From: Ktedonobacter racemifer DSM 44963
GTDB lineage: Bacteria; Chloroflexota; Ktedonobacteria; Ktedonobacterales; Ktedonobacteraceae
Assembly (NCBI RefSeq): GCF_000178855.1
Contig: NZ_ADVG01000004.1
Span: forward strand, 682,001-746,000
Direction of reading: 5' to 3'
DNA length: 64,000 nt
The notes under the pieces: generated by a model
Told to the model about the DNA's origin: nothing
The model's input: the letters and a program-made list of their open reading frames with translations, nothing else
Databases searched by the model: none
Shown: in pieces, positions 25,236-33,211 of the stretch
How the letters are laid out: every line of letters begins with the position of its first letter
Numbering within the stretch: position 1 is the stretch's first letter
Program-made: the position numbers and the translations under genes

Positions 25236-25521
25236 CACCACCTATCGCGTCGCCCTGGGCATATACTGGCTTCACCTGCTCTTGCTGGGAGGCATCCTGT
25301 TCGCCAGCTGGCGCTATGCCCGGCGTGCAGGATTACTGAAAGACGAAGTGACCACCGAAATACGCTCCGCCACCGAGCGACGCATAGTCTTCTACCAGGT
25401 GCTCTACGCCGTCACCATGCTCTTTAGCATCATCAATACATATATCAGCATTGTGCTACTGATCCTCCTACAACTCAACTCTGCTATTGCCCCACGGATT
25501 GGCCGACTGGATCACATTTGA
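25236..25521 (+). pseudogene. 3' fragment of a TMEM175-family (DUF1211) potassium-channel-like gene
   Basis: The frame entering from the remnant above reads TTYRVALGIYWLHLLLLGG, then a soluble ATERRIVFYQVLYA segment and a last helix with INTYISIVLLILL, ending QLNSAIAPRIGRLDHI. This matches the C-terminal third of TMEM175-like proteins. The first two thirds are absent and the open frame has no proper start. An IS-type end remnant borders it upstream. Confidence 0.6.
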
Positions 25522-25698
25522 TGACTGTTGTAGGGTTCAAGCTGGCTTGGACCCTACAATTTATTGACTGCTCCAGTTAGGACGAGTATTCGCGAACCTT
25601 TCATCGGGGCGACCGCGCACGCGTCGAAGTAAATTTTACTCCCGTCCAGGATGAGTGGTAACTTCAAACTAACAAGTGCTTTTTTAATAGAAAAAACA
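25522..25698. repeat. Palindromic repeat (25528-25559) and AT-rich spacer
   Basis: TTGTAGGGTTCAAGC (25528-25542) pairs with GCTTGGACCCTACAA (25545-25559) with one mismatch. The same design is seen in decayed form at 6545 and 31191. The rest of the spacer to the promoter at 25699 holds no gene. Confidence 0.5.
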
Positions 25699-25728
25699 TT
25701 GACAAACATTGTACCTTCACCTTATATT
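25699..25728 (+). promoter_or_regulatory. Promoter of the DUF4388 gene
   Basis: TTGACA (25699-25704) and TATATT (25723-25728) are 18 nt apart in AT-rich DNA. The predicted leader is about 185 nt, long enough for regulatory structure, but no known riboswitch was recognised. Confidence 0.6.
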
Positions 25729-25922
25729 TACTATGCTGGTGATAATTGTCTAGTTGCTAAAACTACTTTTCCCATAAAAGATTAGCAAAACATAATTTAC
25801 ACTACTATTTTTCCTCCAAAGACCGCATTGTCTCGTAATTCGGCAGAGGACAGAGTCGCCGTGCTCATTTACAAGATAGTTGGAGGAATGTCAATCACGG
25901 GTAAGAAACAGTGAGGTACAGC

Positions 25923-26687
25923 ATGCCCGAACAAGAACCGCAACAAGGATGGGCAACAAAGTTAGAGACTTTTTTACAAAATCTCGCTGACGAGCAGCGC
26001 AGTGGTGTCCTTGATTTAGAGCGCAGCAAAGCTGGCGTGAAAGAAAAAGGGCGCGTTATTTTGCTTCATGGAGGAATAGTCGAGGTAAGCGTGGGAACAC
26101 GCACCGGCGAGGAGGCTTTAAACTGGCTGCTTGCATGGGGCCAGTGCAGATATACATTTGCCCTCACCTCGCCTATGGAAATGGAGGGCACCTTTCCTCA
26201 AAGAAGTCAGCCAACCTCAGATCCTATCGTTATGCCTCCCCAGACCCCCATACCTCCCGCGAGCATACAGCCACGATCAAATACCCTCCCACCGGGATCC
26301 TATACACCAAACATCCCTCCTGCACACACAAATAAAGGGCCATTCGCGCCCAATACGCTGCTCCCTTTCCAGAACGCGTCTGTTCTAAACTCTCCGCCGA
26401 CCAACTCCCCAAAATCACCAGCCTATAGTTCATGGGATGCTCAGCAGGCGCCTGCCGGGCAGGAAACAACGCTTGTTCCCTACCGCCTCCTGCAAGGCCC
26501 AGACGCTATCTCGCTCATTGGTCGCTATCCCTTGACCCGCTCTCAGCGCCACCTTTACTTTTTGCTCGATGAGCAACGCACCATCGTCGATTTAGCGCGC
26601 CTGACCGGTAACTCCATTCTCGGCGTGCGCCAGTTGTTGATAGAGCTAGAACAGATGGGCCTCGTTAGATTTAAAATCGCCTCTTAA
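25923..26687 (+). CDS. DUF4388-domain protein with Pro-rich linker and C-terminal winged-helix-like region
   Basis: The 254-aa protein has an N-terminal DUF4388 (PATAN-like) domain with QRSGVLDLER, GRVILLHGGIVEVSVG and EALNWLLAW. A low-complexity Pro/Ser/Asn linker covers about residues 85-185. The C-terminus (LLDEQRTIVDLARLTG, then GVRQLLIELEQMGLV) looks like a winged helix. Such proteins are tied to signalling, often with response regulators. The ATG at 25923 has GTGAGG 6 nt upstream. It is a single-gene unit ended by a palindrome 15 nt downstream. Confidence 0.8.
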   Translation: MPEQEPQQGWATKLETFLQNLADEQRSGVLDLERSKAGVKEKGRVILLHGGIVEVSVGTRTGEEALNWLLAWGQCRYTFALTSPMEMEGTFPQRSQPTSDPIVMPPQTPIPPASIQPRSNTLPPGSYTPNIPPAHTNKGPFAPNTLLPFQNASVLNSPPTNSPKSPAYSSWDAQQAPAGQETTLVPYRLLQGPDAISLIGRYPLTRSQRHLYFLLDEQRTIVDLARLTGNSILGVRQLLIELEQMGLVRFKIAS

Positions 26688-26701
26688 GAAGGGAAGCAGA
26701 A

Positions 26702-26756
26702 ATATGGGAGAGTGGCGGGGCAATGCTTGTGGCATTGCCCCGCCACTCTCCCATAT
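26702..26756. terminator. Perfect 25-bp hairpin after the DUF4388 gene
   Basis: Arms 26702-26726 and 26732-26756 pair perfectly around TTGTG. The stem core is GGCGGGGCAATGC. No U-run follows. Confidence 0.65.
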
Positions 26757-26836
26757 GTATTACTCTTGCAAGTCGCTTGCCGAATGCGGATAATGAGAGA
26801 GAGCCTGACTAGCAAGCAATAACAAGGAGTATAGAT

Positions 26837-27928
26837 ATGCCTTCGTCGTCCTCTCAGTCAGCCGAGCCTGTACGCGTCGCCGTCGTGGGTTTCGGCCTGG
26901 CTGGCTCTGTCTTTCACGCGCCCCTGATCGCCAGTACGCCTGGCATGCGCCTCACAGCCATAGTCACCAGTAATCCTGATCGCCAGCAGCAGGCCAGGGA
27001 AAAGTATCCCCAGGCCCATATCTACTCTCACGTCCAGGATTTATGGAGCGATGCCAGCGAGTATGACCTGGTCGTTATCGCCACAGCCAATCGCGCCCAT
27101 GTTCCTCTGGGACTGGAGGCCCTGCGCGCCGGGCTGAATGTTGTCATCGATAAACCCATGGCAGCCACGGTCACCGACGCCGAACAGTTGATCGCGACCA
27201 GTAAAGAGACAGGCAAGCTGCTTACCGTCTTCCAGAACCGGCGCTGGGATAATGACTTTCTCACTATCCGCAAACTGCTCAAAGCCAATACCCTGGGTCC
27301 TGTGACGCGCTTTGAATCGCGCTTCGAGCGCTATCGCCTGCAGCCCAAAGTTGGCAACTGGAAAGAATCGGCTGATCCGGCAGATGCGGGTGGCCAGCTC
27401 TTCGACCTGGGAAGTCACCTCATAGACCAGGCGCTCTTCCTCTTCGGCAAGCCTGAGAGTGTCTATGCCGAGATGTTCAAGCGCCGCGAACATGCCCAGG
27501 CCGACGATGATAGCTTCGTCGCGCTCCGCTTCTCTACTGGCGTCATTGCCCATCTCTGGGTCAGCCAGGTCGCGCGCCTCTCTGGCCCACGCTTCCTGGT
27601 ACGCGGCCTGCTAGGAACCTTTGAGAAATGGGGCCTTGATCCACAGGAAGACGATTTAAAGGCTGGCAAAACACCCACCAATACGCCTGCATGGGGCCAG
27701 GAACCTCGCGAGCGCTGGGGCCACATCGTTAGCGAGATCAACGGTGTAAGCCTCGATGGCCAGGTCGAGAGCGAGCCTGGTAGCTATCCTCTCTTCTACG
27801 CCCGCTTGCGCGATGCCTTGCGCGAAGGCACACAGCCACCAGTCAACCCACGCGAGGTCGTAGAAGCGCTACGCGTCATCGAAGCCGCCCAGAAAAGTGC
27901 TCACCAGTCCCGCATCATCACCCTCTAA
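26837..27928 (+). CDS. Gfo/Idh/MocA-family NAD(P)-dependent oxidoreductase
   Basis: The 363-aa protein begins with a Rossmann domain (VAVVGFGLAGSVFHAPLI at residues 12-29) and carries VVIDKPMAATVTDAEQL, the EKP-like lysine motif of the family. The C-terminal alpha/beta domain has GGQLFDLGSHLIDQALFLFG. These enzymes oxidise or reduce sugars and cyclitols in the cytoplasm. The motif GLAGSVFHAPL is typical of the YdgJ-like branch. AAGGAG precedes the ATG. A UPF0303-type gene follows 13 nt later, so the two form an operon. Confidence 0.9.
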   Translation: MPSSSSQSAEPVRVAVVGFGLAGSVFHAPLIASTPGMRLTAIVTSNPDRQQQAREKYPQAHIYSHVQDLWSDASEYDLVVIATANRAHVPLGLEALRAGLNVVIDKPMAATVTDAEQLIATSKETGKLLTVFQNRRWDNDFLTIRKLLKANTLGPVTRFESRFERYRLQPKVGNWKESADPADAGGQLFDLGSHLIDQALFLFGKPESVYAEMFKRREHAQADDDSFVALRFSTGVIAHLWVSQVARLSGPRFLVRGLLGTFEKWGLDPQEDDLKAGKTPTNTPAWGQEPRERWGHIVSEINGVSLDGQVESEPGSYPLFYARLRDALREGTQPPVNPREVVEALRVIEAAQKSAHQSRIITL

Positions 27929-27941
27929 CAAGGAAAGAAAC

Positions 27942-28424
27942 ATGACCGAACAAAACTATGAAGCCCTGCTGCGCGAACTACGCCAGCAGGAAGAGGAACT
28001 CCAGTTTACCAGCTTCACAAATGAGACCGCGCTTAAACTTGGCCTGGCCCTCTACGAGGCTGCAAAGCACAAAGGGAAGTCCGTCGCCATTGATATCGTG
28101 CGCAACGGCCAGCAACTCTTCCATCTCTCGATGGAGGGGACGGCCAGCGACAACAACGAGTGGATTCTGCGCAAGAATCGCGTCGTGACGCGCTTCGGAC
28201 ATAGCTCTTTCTATGTCGGGTCGTACCTGCGTAGCCAGGGCAAGCGTATCGAGGAGAAATATCTGATCTCAGAGAGCGAGTATGCCGCACATGGTGGGGC
28301 CTTCCCCCTGATCATCAAACATGTGGGCATCATCGGCACGATTACCGTCTCCGGGCTGCCCCAGGCCGAGGATCATGAACTGGTGACAAGCACCATCCGC
28401 AGCTTCCTCTCGGCGCATGCATAA
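27942..28424 (+). CDS. UPF0303 / HbpS-like (GlcG-type) protein
   Basis: The 160-aa product shows NETALKLGLALYEAAKHKGKSVAIDIVR, KNRVVTRFGHSS and a C-terminal GGAFPLI and GIIGTITVSGLPQAEDHELV. This is the pattern of UPF0303 proteins, often named heme-degrading-domain proteins. The fold is related to HbpS/GlcG, but a heme role is not shown by sequence. AAGGAAAG precedes the ATG at 27942. It is the second gene of an operon with the oxidoreductase. Confidence 0.85.
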   Translation: MTEQNYEALLRELRQQEEELQFTSFTNETALKLGLALYEAAKHKGKSVAIDIVRNGQQLFHLSMEGTASDNNEWILRKNRVVTRFGHSSFYVGSYLRSQGKRIEEKYLISESEYAAHGGAFPLIIKHVGIIGTITVSGLPQAEDHELVTSTIRSFLSAHA

Positions 28425-28462
28425 GTGAGGACAATGTCTGTGGGCTGCGCTGCGCGATCCCC

Positions 28463-28516
28463 GAAGTAGGCGCGTATGCCAGGAGCGAGCCCGCTCCTGG
28501 CATACGCGCCTACTTC
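28463..28516. terminator. Perfect 25-bp hairpin
   Basis: Arms 28463-28487 and 28492-28516 pair perfectly around AGCC. GTAGGCGCGTA in the stem is shared with the hairpin at 53.6 kb and, in part, with that at 63.0 kb. It lies 39 nt after the UPF0303 gene. Confidence 0.65.
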
Positions 28517-28520
28517 CTCA

Positions 28521-28575
28521 TTGACTTCTTTCATTTTAGTGGGTACAATAGGTCATAGAGACATGTCTCTATGAC
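28521..28575 (+). promoter_or_regulatory. padR promoter with a perfect 24-bp palindromic operator
   Basis: TTGACT (28521-28526) and TACAAT (28544-28549) are 17 nt apart. Directly downstream, GTCATAGAGACA-TGTCTCTATGAC (28552-28575) is perfectly symmetric and would cover the transcription start. A further ATAGACAG half-site follows at about 28583. The arrangement fits autorepression by PadR. Confidence 0.75.
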
Positions 28576-28635
28576 GGGTTATATAGACAGCTCTCTCTAA
28601 ATAAAGCACTTGAAAAATCTAGGAAAGGGGGCGAT

Positions 28636-29214
28636 ATGTACGAACTGCTCATTCTGGCCCATCTGCTCTATCAGCCCGCGCATGGCTACCTGATCGCCAA
28701 AATTATTAACGACATGATTGGTCCCTATGCCAAGTTCAGCAATGGGCGCCTCTATCCTCTCCTGGCCAGGCTGGAAGAAAATGGCTTGCTTGTAGCAGAA
28801 GAACAAGAGAATGAGCACGGCAATCGACCTTATCGCTCCTACCAAATCACGGATAAAGGGCGGGAGCGCTTTCGCCTCTTAATGCTGGATACAACCTCTA
28901 ATCCTGGCGAGTACCAGAAGGTTTTTCAGCAAAAGATGCCATTTCTCTCGTTCCTGGCTCCCTCAGAACGTCTCTACCTGATCGATCACTACCTCAATTA
29001 CTGCCAGGCGCACATCTTGCACCTGCAGAATGAGCGTGAGGATCTCCATCAACATAGCTCTGGTGATGCGAGCTATGGCTGGAGCCAGCCCTTGCGTGAC
29101 GATATCTTCGAAGGCGTTGATCATCTCATTGCGCACTGGCAACTTGAGTATACCTGGGCACAACACCTGCGCGAACGAGAACTGGCCCGCGCTCGGGACA
29201 CAACGATGCTTTAA
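28636..29214 (+). CDS. PadR-family transcriptional regulator
   Basis: The 192-aa protein has the PadR winged helix at the N-terminus: ELLILAHLLYQPAHGYLIAK, then GRLYPLLARLEENGLL and a wing with YRSYQITDKGRERF. A helical dimerisation region follows. Most PadR proteins repress drug-efflux genes and respond to the drug. Here an MFS efflux gene lies 213 nt downstream on the same strand. The promoter carries a perfect palindrome. AGGAAAGGGGG precedes the ATG. Confidence 0.9.
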   Translation: MYELLILAHLLYQPAHGYLIAKIINDMIGPYAKFSNGRLYPLLARLEENGLLVAEEQENEHGNRPYRSYQITDKGRERFRLLMLDTTSNPGEYQKVFQQKMPFLSFLAPSERLYLIDHYLNYCQAHILHLQNEREDLHQHSSGDASYGWSQPLRDDIFEGVDHLIAHWQLEYTWAQHLRERELARARDTTML

Positions 29215-29294
29215 GAGCAGGCTACATACCTAGAGCCTGTTAGCCACAGCTTGCCACACGATGAGACTTTCTCAGTGCCTACTACACCTGAAAA

Positions 29295-29353
29295 GAGTCA
29301 GGATATGCGGTGCTGGGCTGGCGGAGCCAGCCCAGCACCGCATATCCTGACTC
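29295..29353. terminator. Perfect 28-bp hairpin between padR and the MFS gene
   Basis: Arms 29295-29322 and 29326-29353 pair perfectly around GGA. The stem core is GGTGCTGGGCTGGC. If it terminates transcription, the MFS gene needs its own promoter downstream. Confidence 0.65.
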
Positions 29354-29426
29354 CTGCGAGCCACGCAATAATAAGAAGTCTCCAATGAACACAAACTTTT
29401 ACCTATCATGTTAAGGAGTAACATTT

Positions 29427-31178
29427 ATGTCAGCGGCAGAGAATTCCTCAAGCCCAAATGCAACACCTGGGCAGTGGGAACAAACAACCTTCACGCTGCG
29501 CAATGGCAAGGTAGCCAATCCCTGGCTCGCCCTGACGGCGCTCATGTTTGGCTTTTTTATGTCCCTCCTGGATGTAACCATCGTTAATATCGCGCTCTCG
29601 GACATTGTCACCAAGCTCAATACCGACCTGACGACGGCGACCTGGGTGTTGAACGCCTATAGCCTGGTGTTTGCCGTGCTGCTGGTCAGTATTGGCCGCT
29701 TCGCCGATCAGTTTGGGCGTAAATTGACCTTTATGATCGGTATGGTGGTCTTCAGCCTGGGTTCGCTGCTCTGCGCGATTGCGCCCTCGATTGAAGTGCT
29801 TATCGCGGCCCGGGCCTTCCAGGCCATCGGCGCGGCAGCCCTCAATCCGATTAGCCTGGCAATTATCATCTCCATCTTCCCGCCCCAGAAGCGTGGTGCA
29901 GCCATTGGTGTGTGGGGTGCCTCGTCGGGTATCGCCTCGGCCATCGGCCCGGTTCTGGGCGGCTTCCTGGTACAGAACTTTGATTGGCGCGCCATCTTCT
30001 ATGTCAATCTCCCATTCTGTATTATCGGCCTGATCATGGTCGCGCTCTTCGTACCTGAGACACGCCAGCCAAGTGCGAGCAAGGGCATTGATCTCCCTGG
30101 TCTGCTGACCCTGAGCATCTCCATGTTCTGCCTGGTCCTGGCGATTATGCAGGGCAACACCTGGGGTTGGAATTCGCCCACGATTCTGGGCCTCTTCGCC
30201 ACAATGGTAGTCTGCCTGGTCCTCTTCGTCTTCATTGAGGCAAGACAGAAGGACCCGATTGTCGACTTCAGCCTCTTCAAGATTCGCAGCTTTACCGCCT
30301 CGAACATTTCGATGTTCCTCTTCGGTATCGCCATCCAGGGCGCGTTCCTGATGACCGTGCTCTACTACATCAATGCCCAGGGCTATGATCAGCTCAATGC
30401 TGCCTATGCCATCCTGCCCATTCCTCTGACCGCCTTTGTCGTCTCGGCGCTCTCGGGCGCCTTCAGTCTCTTCCTTAATCCCCGCATTATGGGGACAGTG
30501 GGCTTAGCGGCGCTGGCGGTTGGCTTTATGCTTACCTTCTTCACCAGTGTGGATACCTCCTACCCTGATATGGCCTGGCGCCTGGCGATCCTGGGCATAG
30601 GCATGGGCCTCTGCTTTCAGAATTTCCCCGCCTTCGCCCTCTCAGACGTCCCACGCGCCAAGCTGGGTGTGGGCAGTGGTATCTTCAATACCTTCCGCCA
30701 GATCGGCTTCGCGCTGGGTATCGCCATCCTGATCGCCGTCTTCACTAATCAGATCACACCCAACATTAACCAGGCACAACAGAACTCCATCCAGATTGTG
30801 AACCAGGATAACAAGCTCCCTCCACAGTTGCGCGACGGTATCGTCACAGGTCTGAAGAAGAGCACCGCCAGCAGTACCACCTCTGGCGAGGCCGCGGCCT
30901 CCTCGTCGGCCAATCAAAACTCATTCGACCTGACAAAGCTGGCCGACCAGATTCCCGGTCCCGCAGGCCAGGCCCTCAAGCCTGAACTGAAGTCACTCAA
31001 CGACAGCATTACCCGCGAGTTCAAGGCGGGCGCTATCGATACCTTCCGCCTGACCTGGCTCATCTCCGCTATCTTCGCTGCCATTGGGACCATCGTCTCG
31101 CTCCTGACCGCTATCGAGCGCCGTAAACCAGCCGAGGTCGCCGACGGCGAGCCGCCCGTCGTCATGGCCACCCACTAA
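29427..31178 (+). CDS. DHA2-type MFS multidrug efflux transporter
   Basis: The 583-aa protein has about 14 membrane helices. MSLLDVTIVNIALSDI in helix 1 and GRFADQFGRKLTF in the first cytoplasmic loop are DHA2 (EmrB/QacA) signatures, as is VLGGFLVQNFDWRAIFYVNLP in motif C. A Ser/Ala-rich soluble segment (about residues 470-500) precedes the last helix. The family exports drugs with proton antiport. It is likely regulated by the adjacent PadR. AAGGAG lies upstream of the ATG. Confidence 0.92.
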   Translation: MSAAENSSSPNATPGQWEQTTFTLRNGKVANPWLALTALMFGFFMSLLDVTIVNIALSDIVTKLNTDLTTATWVLNAYSLVFAVLLVSIGRFADQFGRKLTFMIGMVVFSLGSLLCAIAPSIEVLIAARAFQAIGAAALNPISLAIIISIFPPQKRGAAIGVWGASSGIASAIGPVLGGFLVQNFDWRAIFYVNLPFCIIGLIMVALFVPETRQPSASKGIDLPGLLTLSISMFCLVLAIMQGNTWGWNSPTILGLFATMVVCLVLFVFIEARQKDPIVDFSLFKIRSFTASNISMFLFGIAIQGAFLMTVLYYINAQGYDQLNAAYAILPIPLTAFVVSALSGAFSLFLNPRIMGTVGLAALAVGFMLTFFTSVDTSYPDMAWRLAILGIGMGLCFQNFPAFALSDVPRAKLGVGSGIFNTFRQIGFALGIAILIAVFTNQITPNINQAQQNSIQIVNQDNKLPPQLRDGIVTGLKKSTASSTTSGEAAASSSANQNSFDLTKLADQIPGPAGQALKPELKSLNDSITREFKAGAIDTFRLTWLISAIFAAIGTIVSLLTAIERRKPAEVADGEPPVVMATH

Positions 31179-31315
31179 CCCTAAAAACTTTGTAGGGGCC
31201 ATGCTTGCATGGCCTCTGCTCACCCACCGCGATTTATCCCCTCCGCGCGCGTAAGTCCAGGCAGGGTGTGATTCACATTTTTATAGAGGCTTCTTTCATC
31301 CCATAAATGTGGTGT

Positions 31316-32296
31316 CTATGTTAGGTTTGTCCTGCTTTGCTGGTTCCAGTGCTCCACGTAGCTTCTTGCCAGCTCATAAACCTGTTCGCGCAGCTCCGGC
31401 GGCTCCAGGATTTCCACACGTGGTCCGAAGCTGAGCACATAGCCACAGGCATCCTCGCGCATCTCAAAATGCAGCAACAGCTCCACGCATCCCTGCTCAT
31501 CGGCCTCGCCCACCTGCTCAATCTTCATGGCCCGGCTGGCATGATACAGCCCGTGGACTAACTCCTCTGGCACACGCACACGCACTGTATAGCGCGGCAG
31601 ATTAGCTTTAAAGGAGCGCATTGACTGCCGCCAGTAGCTCGCCAGGTCGAAATCAGTGGGACGCTGGCATGGCTTCTCCAGCAGCTCGGCACTGGCGATA
31701 CGTGAGACACGATAACTACGCAACTGCTCCTCGACGGCGGCGATGAGATACCAGATATTCCCCTTGGCGACCAGCCCCAGCGGATCAAGCACGCGCTCGA
31801 CTAACTCCTCATTACGCAGATAACCGATATGCAACCGCTTCTCCTGCCAGACCGCCGCCTGCACAATCGCGAGATATGGCAGGCTCTCGCCCTCGCTCGT
31901 ATTCCACCCGGCGGTATCCACATAAATACGCTGGCGCGCATACTCCGCGTCACGCCGCTGCGCGGAGGGTACAGCCGCCAGCAGCTTGATCAAAGCCGCC
32001 TCCGAGGCCTTACGCAACCCCAGATCATTCAACAGACGGTCAGGCTTAATAAAGAAGAGCGCCTGGATCTCGGCCTCGTTCAAGCCCGTCAGATTAGTAC
32101 GATACTCCTCCAGCAGTCCCCAGCCACCCCCATTGCCCCGCTCCGCCACCACGGGAATACCCGCCACACCCAGGGCCTCCATATCGCGATGAATCGTCCG
32201 CTCCGAGACCTCCAGGCGCCGTGCCAGCTCCCGCGAGGTTAAACGGCTATGCACCTGCAAGAGCAACAAAATAGAGAGCAAGCGGTCAGCACGCAT
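31316..32296 (-). CDS. WYL-domain transcriptional regulator (YafY-like)
   Basis: The 326-aa protein starts with an HTH_11 domain (RADRLLSILLLLQVHSRLTS, then LARRLEVSERTIHRDMEAL). The middle carries a WYL-type region (VLDPLGLVAKGNIWYLIA), and a C-terminal WCX region follows. WYL proteins sense nucleic-acid or nucleotide ligands and regulate diverse genes. GAAGGAGG precedes the ATG at 32296. The spacer to the MFS gene contains a fragment of the TTGTAGGG repeat at about 31191. Confidence 0.9.
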   Translation of the reverse strand: MRADRLLSILLLLQVHSRLTSRELARRLEVSERTIHRDMEALGVAGIPVVAERGNGGGWGLLEEYRTNLTGLNEAEIQALFFIKPDRLLNDLGLRKASEAALIKLLAAVPSAQRRDAEYARQRIYVDTAGWNTSEGESLPYLAIVQAAVWQEKRLHIGYLRNEELVERVLDPLGLVAKGNIWYLIAAVEEQLRSYRVSRIASAELLEKPCQRPTDFDLASYWRQSMRSFKANLPRYTVRVRVPEELVHGLYHASRAMKIEQVGEADEQGCVELLLHFEMREDACGYVLSFGPRVEILEPPELREQVYELARSYVEHWNQQSRTNLT

Positions 32297-32385
32297 AGCT
32301 TCTCATCCCTCCTTCCCAAACATTCATATTCTTGCTCTCTATTGTAACAGGAAAATATGTCACGCTCTGTCTTATTTAATAAAAT

Positions 32386-32423
32386 TAGCCTGTAAGCCGC
32401 TATTCTGAGTGGCTTACAGGCTA
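32386..32423 (-). terminator. 13-bp hairpin after the DUF3761-like gene
   Basis: TAGCCTGTAAGCC (32386-32398) pairs with GGCTTACAGGCTA (32411-32423) across 12 nt. Read on the minus strand it follows the gene ending at 32440. Confidence 0.6.
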
Positions 32424-32439
32424 GTTTGAAAATGAGAAA

Positions 32440-33084
32440 TTAATGCGCGTACAAGGGTCTCAGATTGCCGCCGTGATAGGAGCAGCCCCCTCTGATACCT
32501 CCAGATTTGGAGTACGTTCCATCGTTGCACTCCATCACATAGCCTCTGCCCGACCAGAAGCTGCCAATGCAGCTAAAATAGCCGCAGAAATCTGCCGGAG
32601 GTGCATAAATCAAGCTTCCTGGCACAAAGTCGTAGCCCCAGGGATTTCCATTCACACCCGTTGAAGGAGGCGAGGGTGGCGCTGTAGTAGGCACCGACAC
32701 TGGTGGCTTTGGAGCCGGAGTAGGCGTTGGGACCGGTGGCTTTGGCGTGGGAGTCGGCGTCGGTGGCTTTGGTGTCGGGGTCGGCGTTGCGACCTGCCGT
32801 GTAGGAGAAGGTGTAGCCTTAAGTTGCGCTCCTATTGGCTGCACCGTCACCTGGCTCTTGGGGGTCGAGGCCGCAGCTTGATCGGCTTTAGATGGAGGGA
32901 GAGCGCTCCCAATAGCCGACAACGAACATGTACAGAGAAGCAAGACGCTAAAAATAGCCAGGCAGCCAAATCCAACTTTGGCTCTTAATCGCTGTCTCTT
33001 ATACCAATTAGTAACTCGATTGGACAAAGTAGAAGGCGGGGGTGGAGGAGGCGGTGCATAATAACGCCCTGGTTGCTGACTCAT
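32440..33084 (-). CDS. Membrane-anchored Pro/Thr-rich protein with a DUF3761-like C-terminus
   Basis: The 214-aa protein has a short Pro-rich cytoplasmic start and one membrane helix at about 38-60 (VGFGCLAIFSVLLLCTCSL). A long repetitive linker of Pro-Thr-Pro units follows (about 85-140). The Cys-containing C-terminus ends with CNDGTYSKSGG...CSYHGG, as in DUF3761-like domains. The exported part probably reaches through the cell wall. Function is unknown. The start at 33084 has AAGGG about 12 nt upstream. Confidence 0.7.
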   Translation of the reverse strand: MSQQPGRYYAPPPPPPPSTLSNRVTNWYKRQRLRAKVGFGCLAIFSVLLLCTCSLSAIGSALPPSKADQAAASTPKSQVTVQPIGAQLKATPSPTRQVATPTPTPKPPTPTPTPKPPVPTPTPAPKPPVSVPTTAPPSPPSTGVNGNPWGYDFVPGSLIYAPPADFCGYFSCIGSFWSGRGYVMECNDGTYSKSGGIRGGCSYHGGNLRPLYAH

Positions 33085-33211
33085 AAAATATAAACCCTTC
33101 TAAGTAAGGAATTTAAATAACTTTAAGCTTTCAGAAAAGCAAATATATACTCATCAATATAAACTCTGGCAAGCAAGGAAGCGTAACAATGAAATCTCAG
33201 CGTATTTCAAA

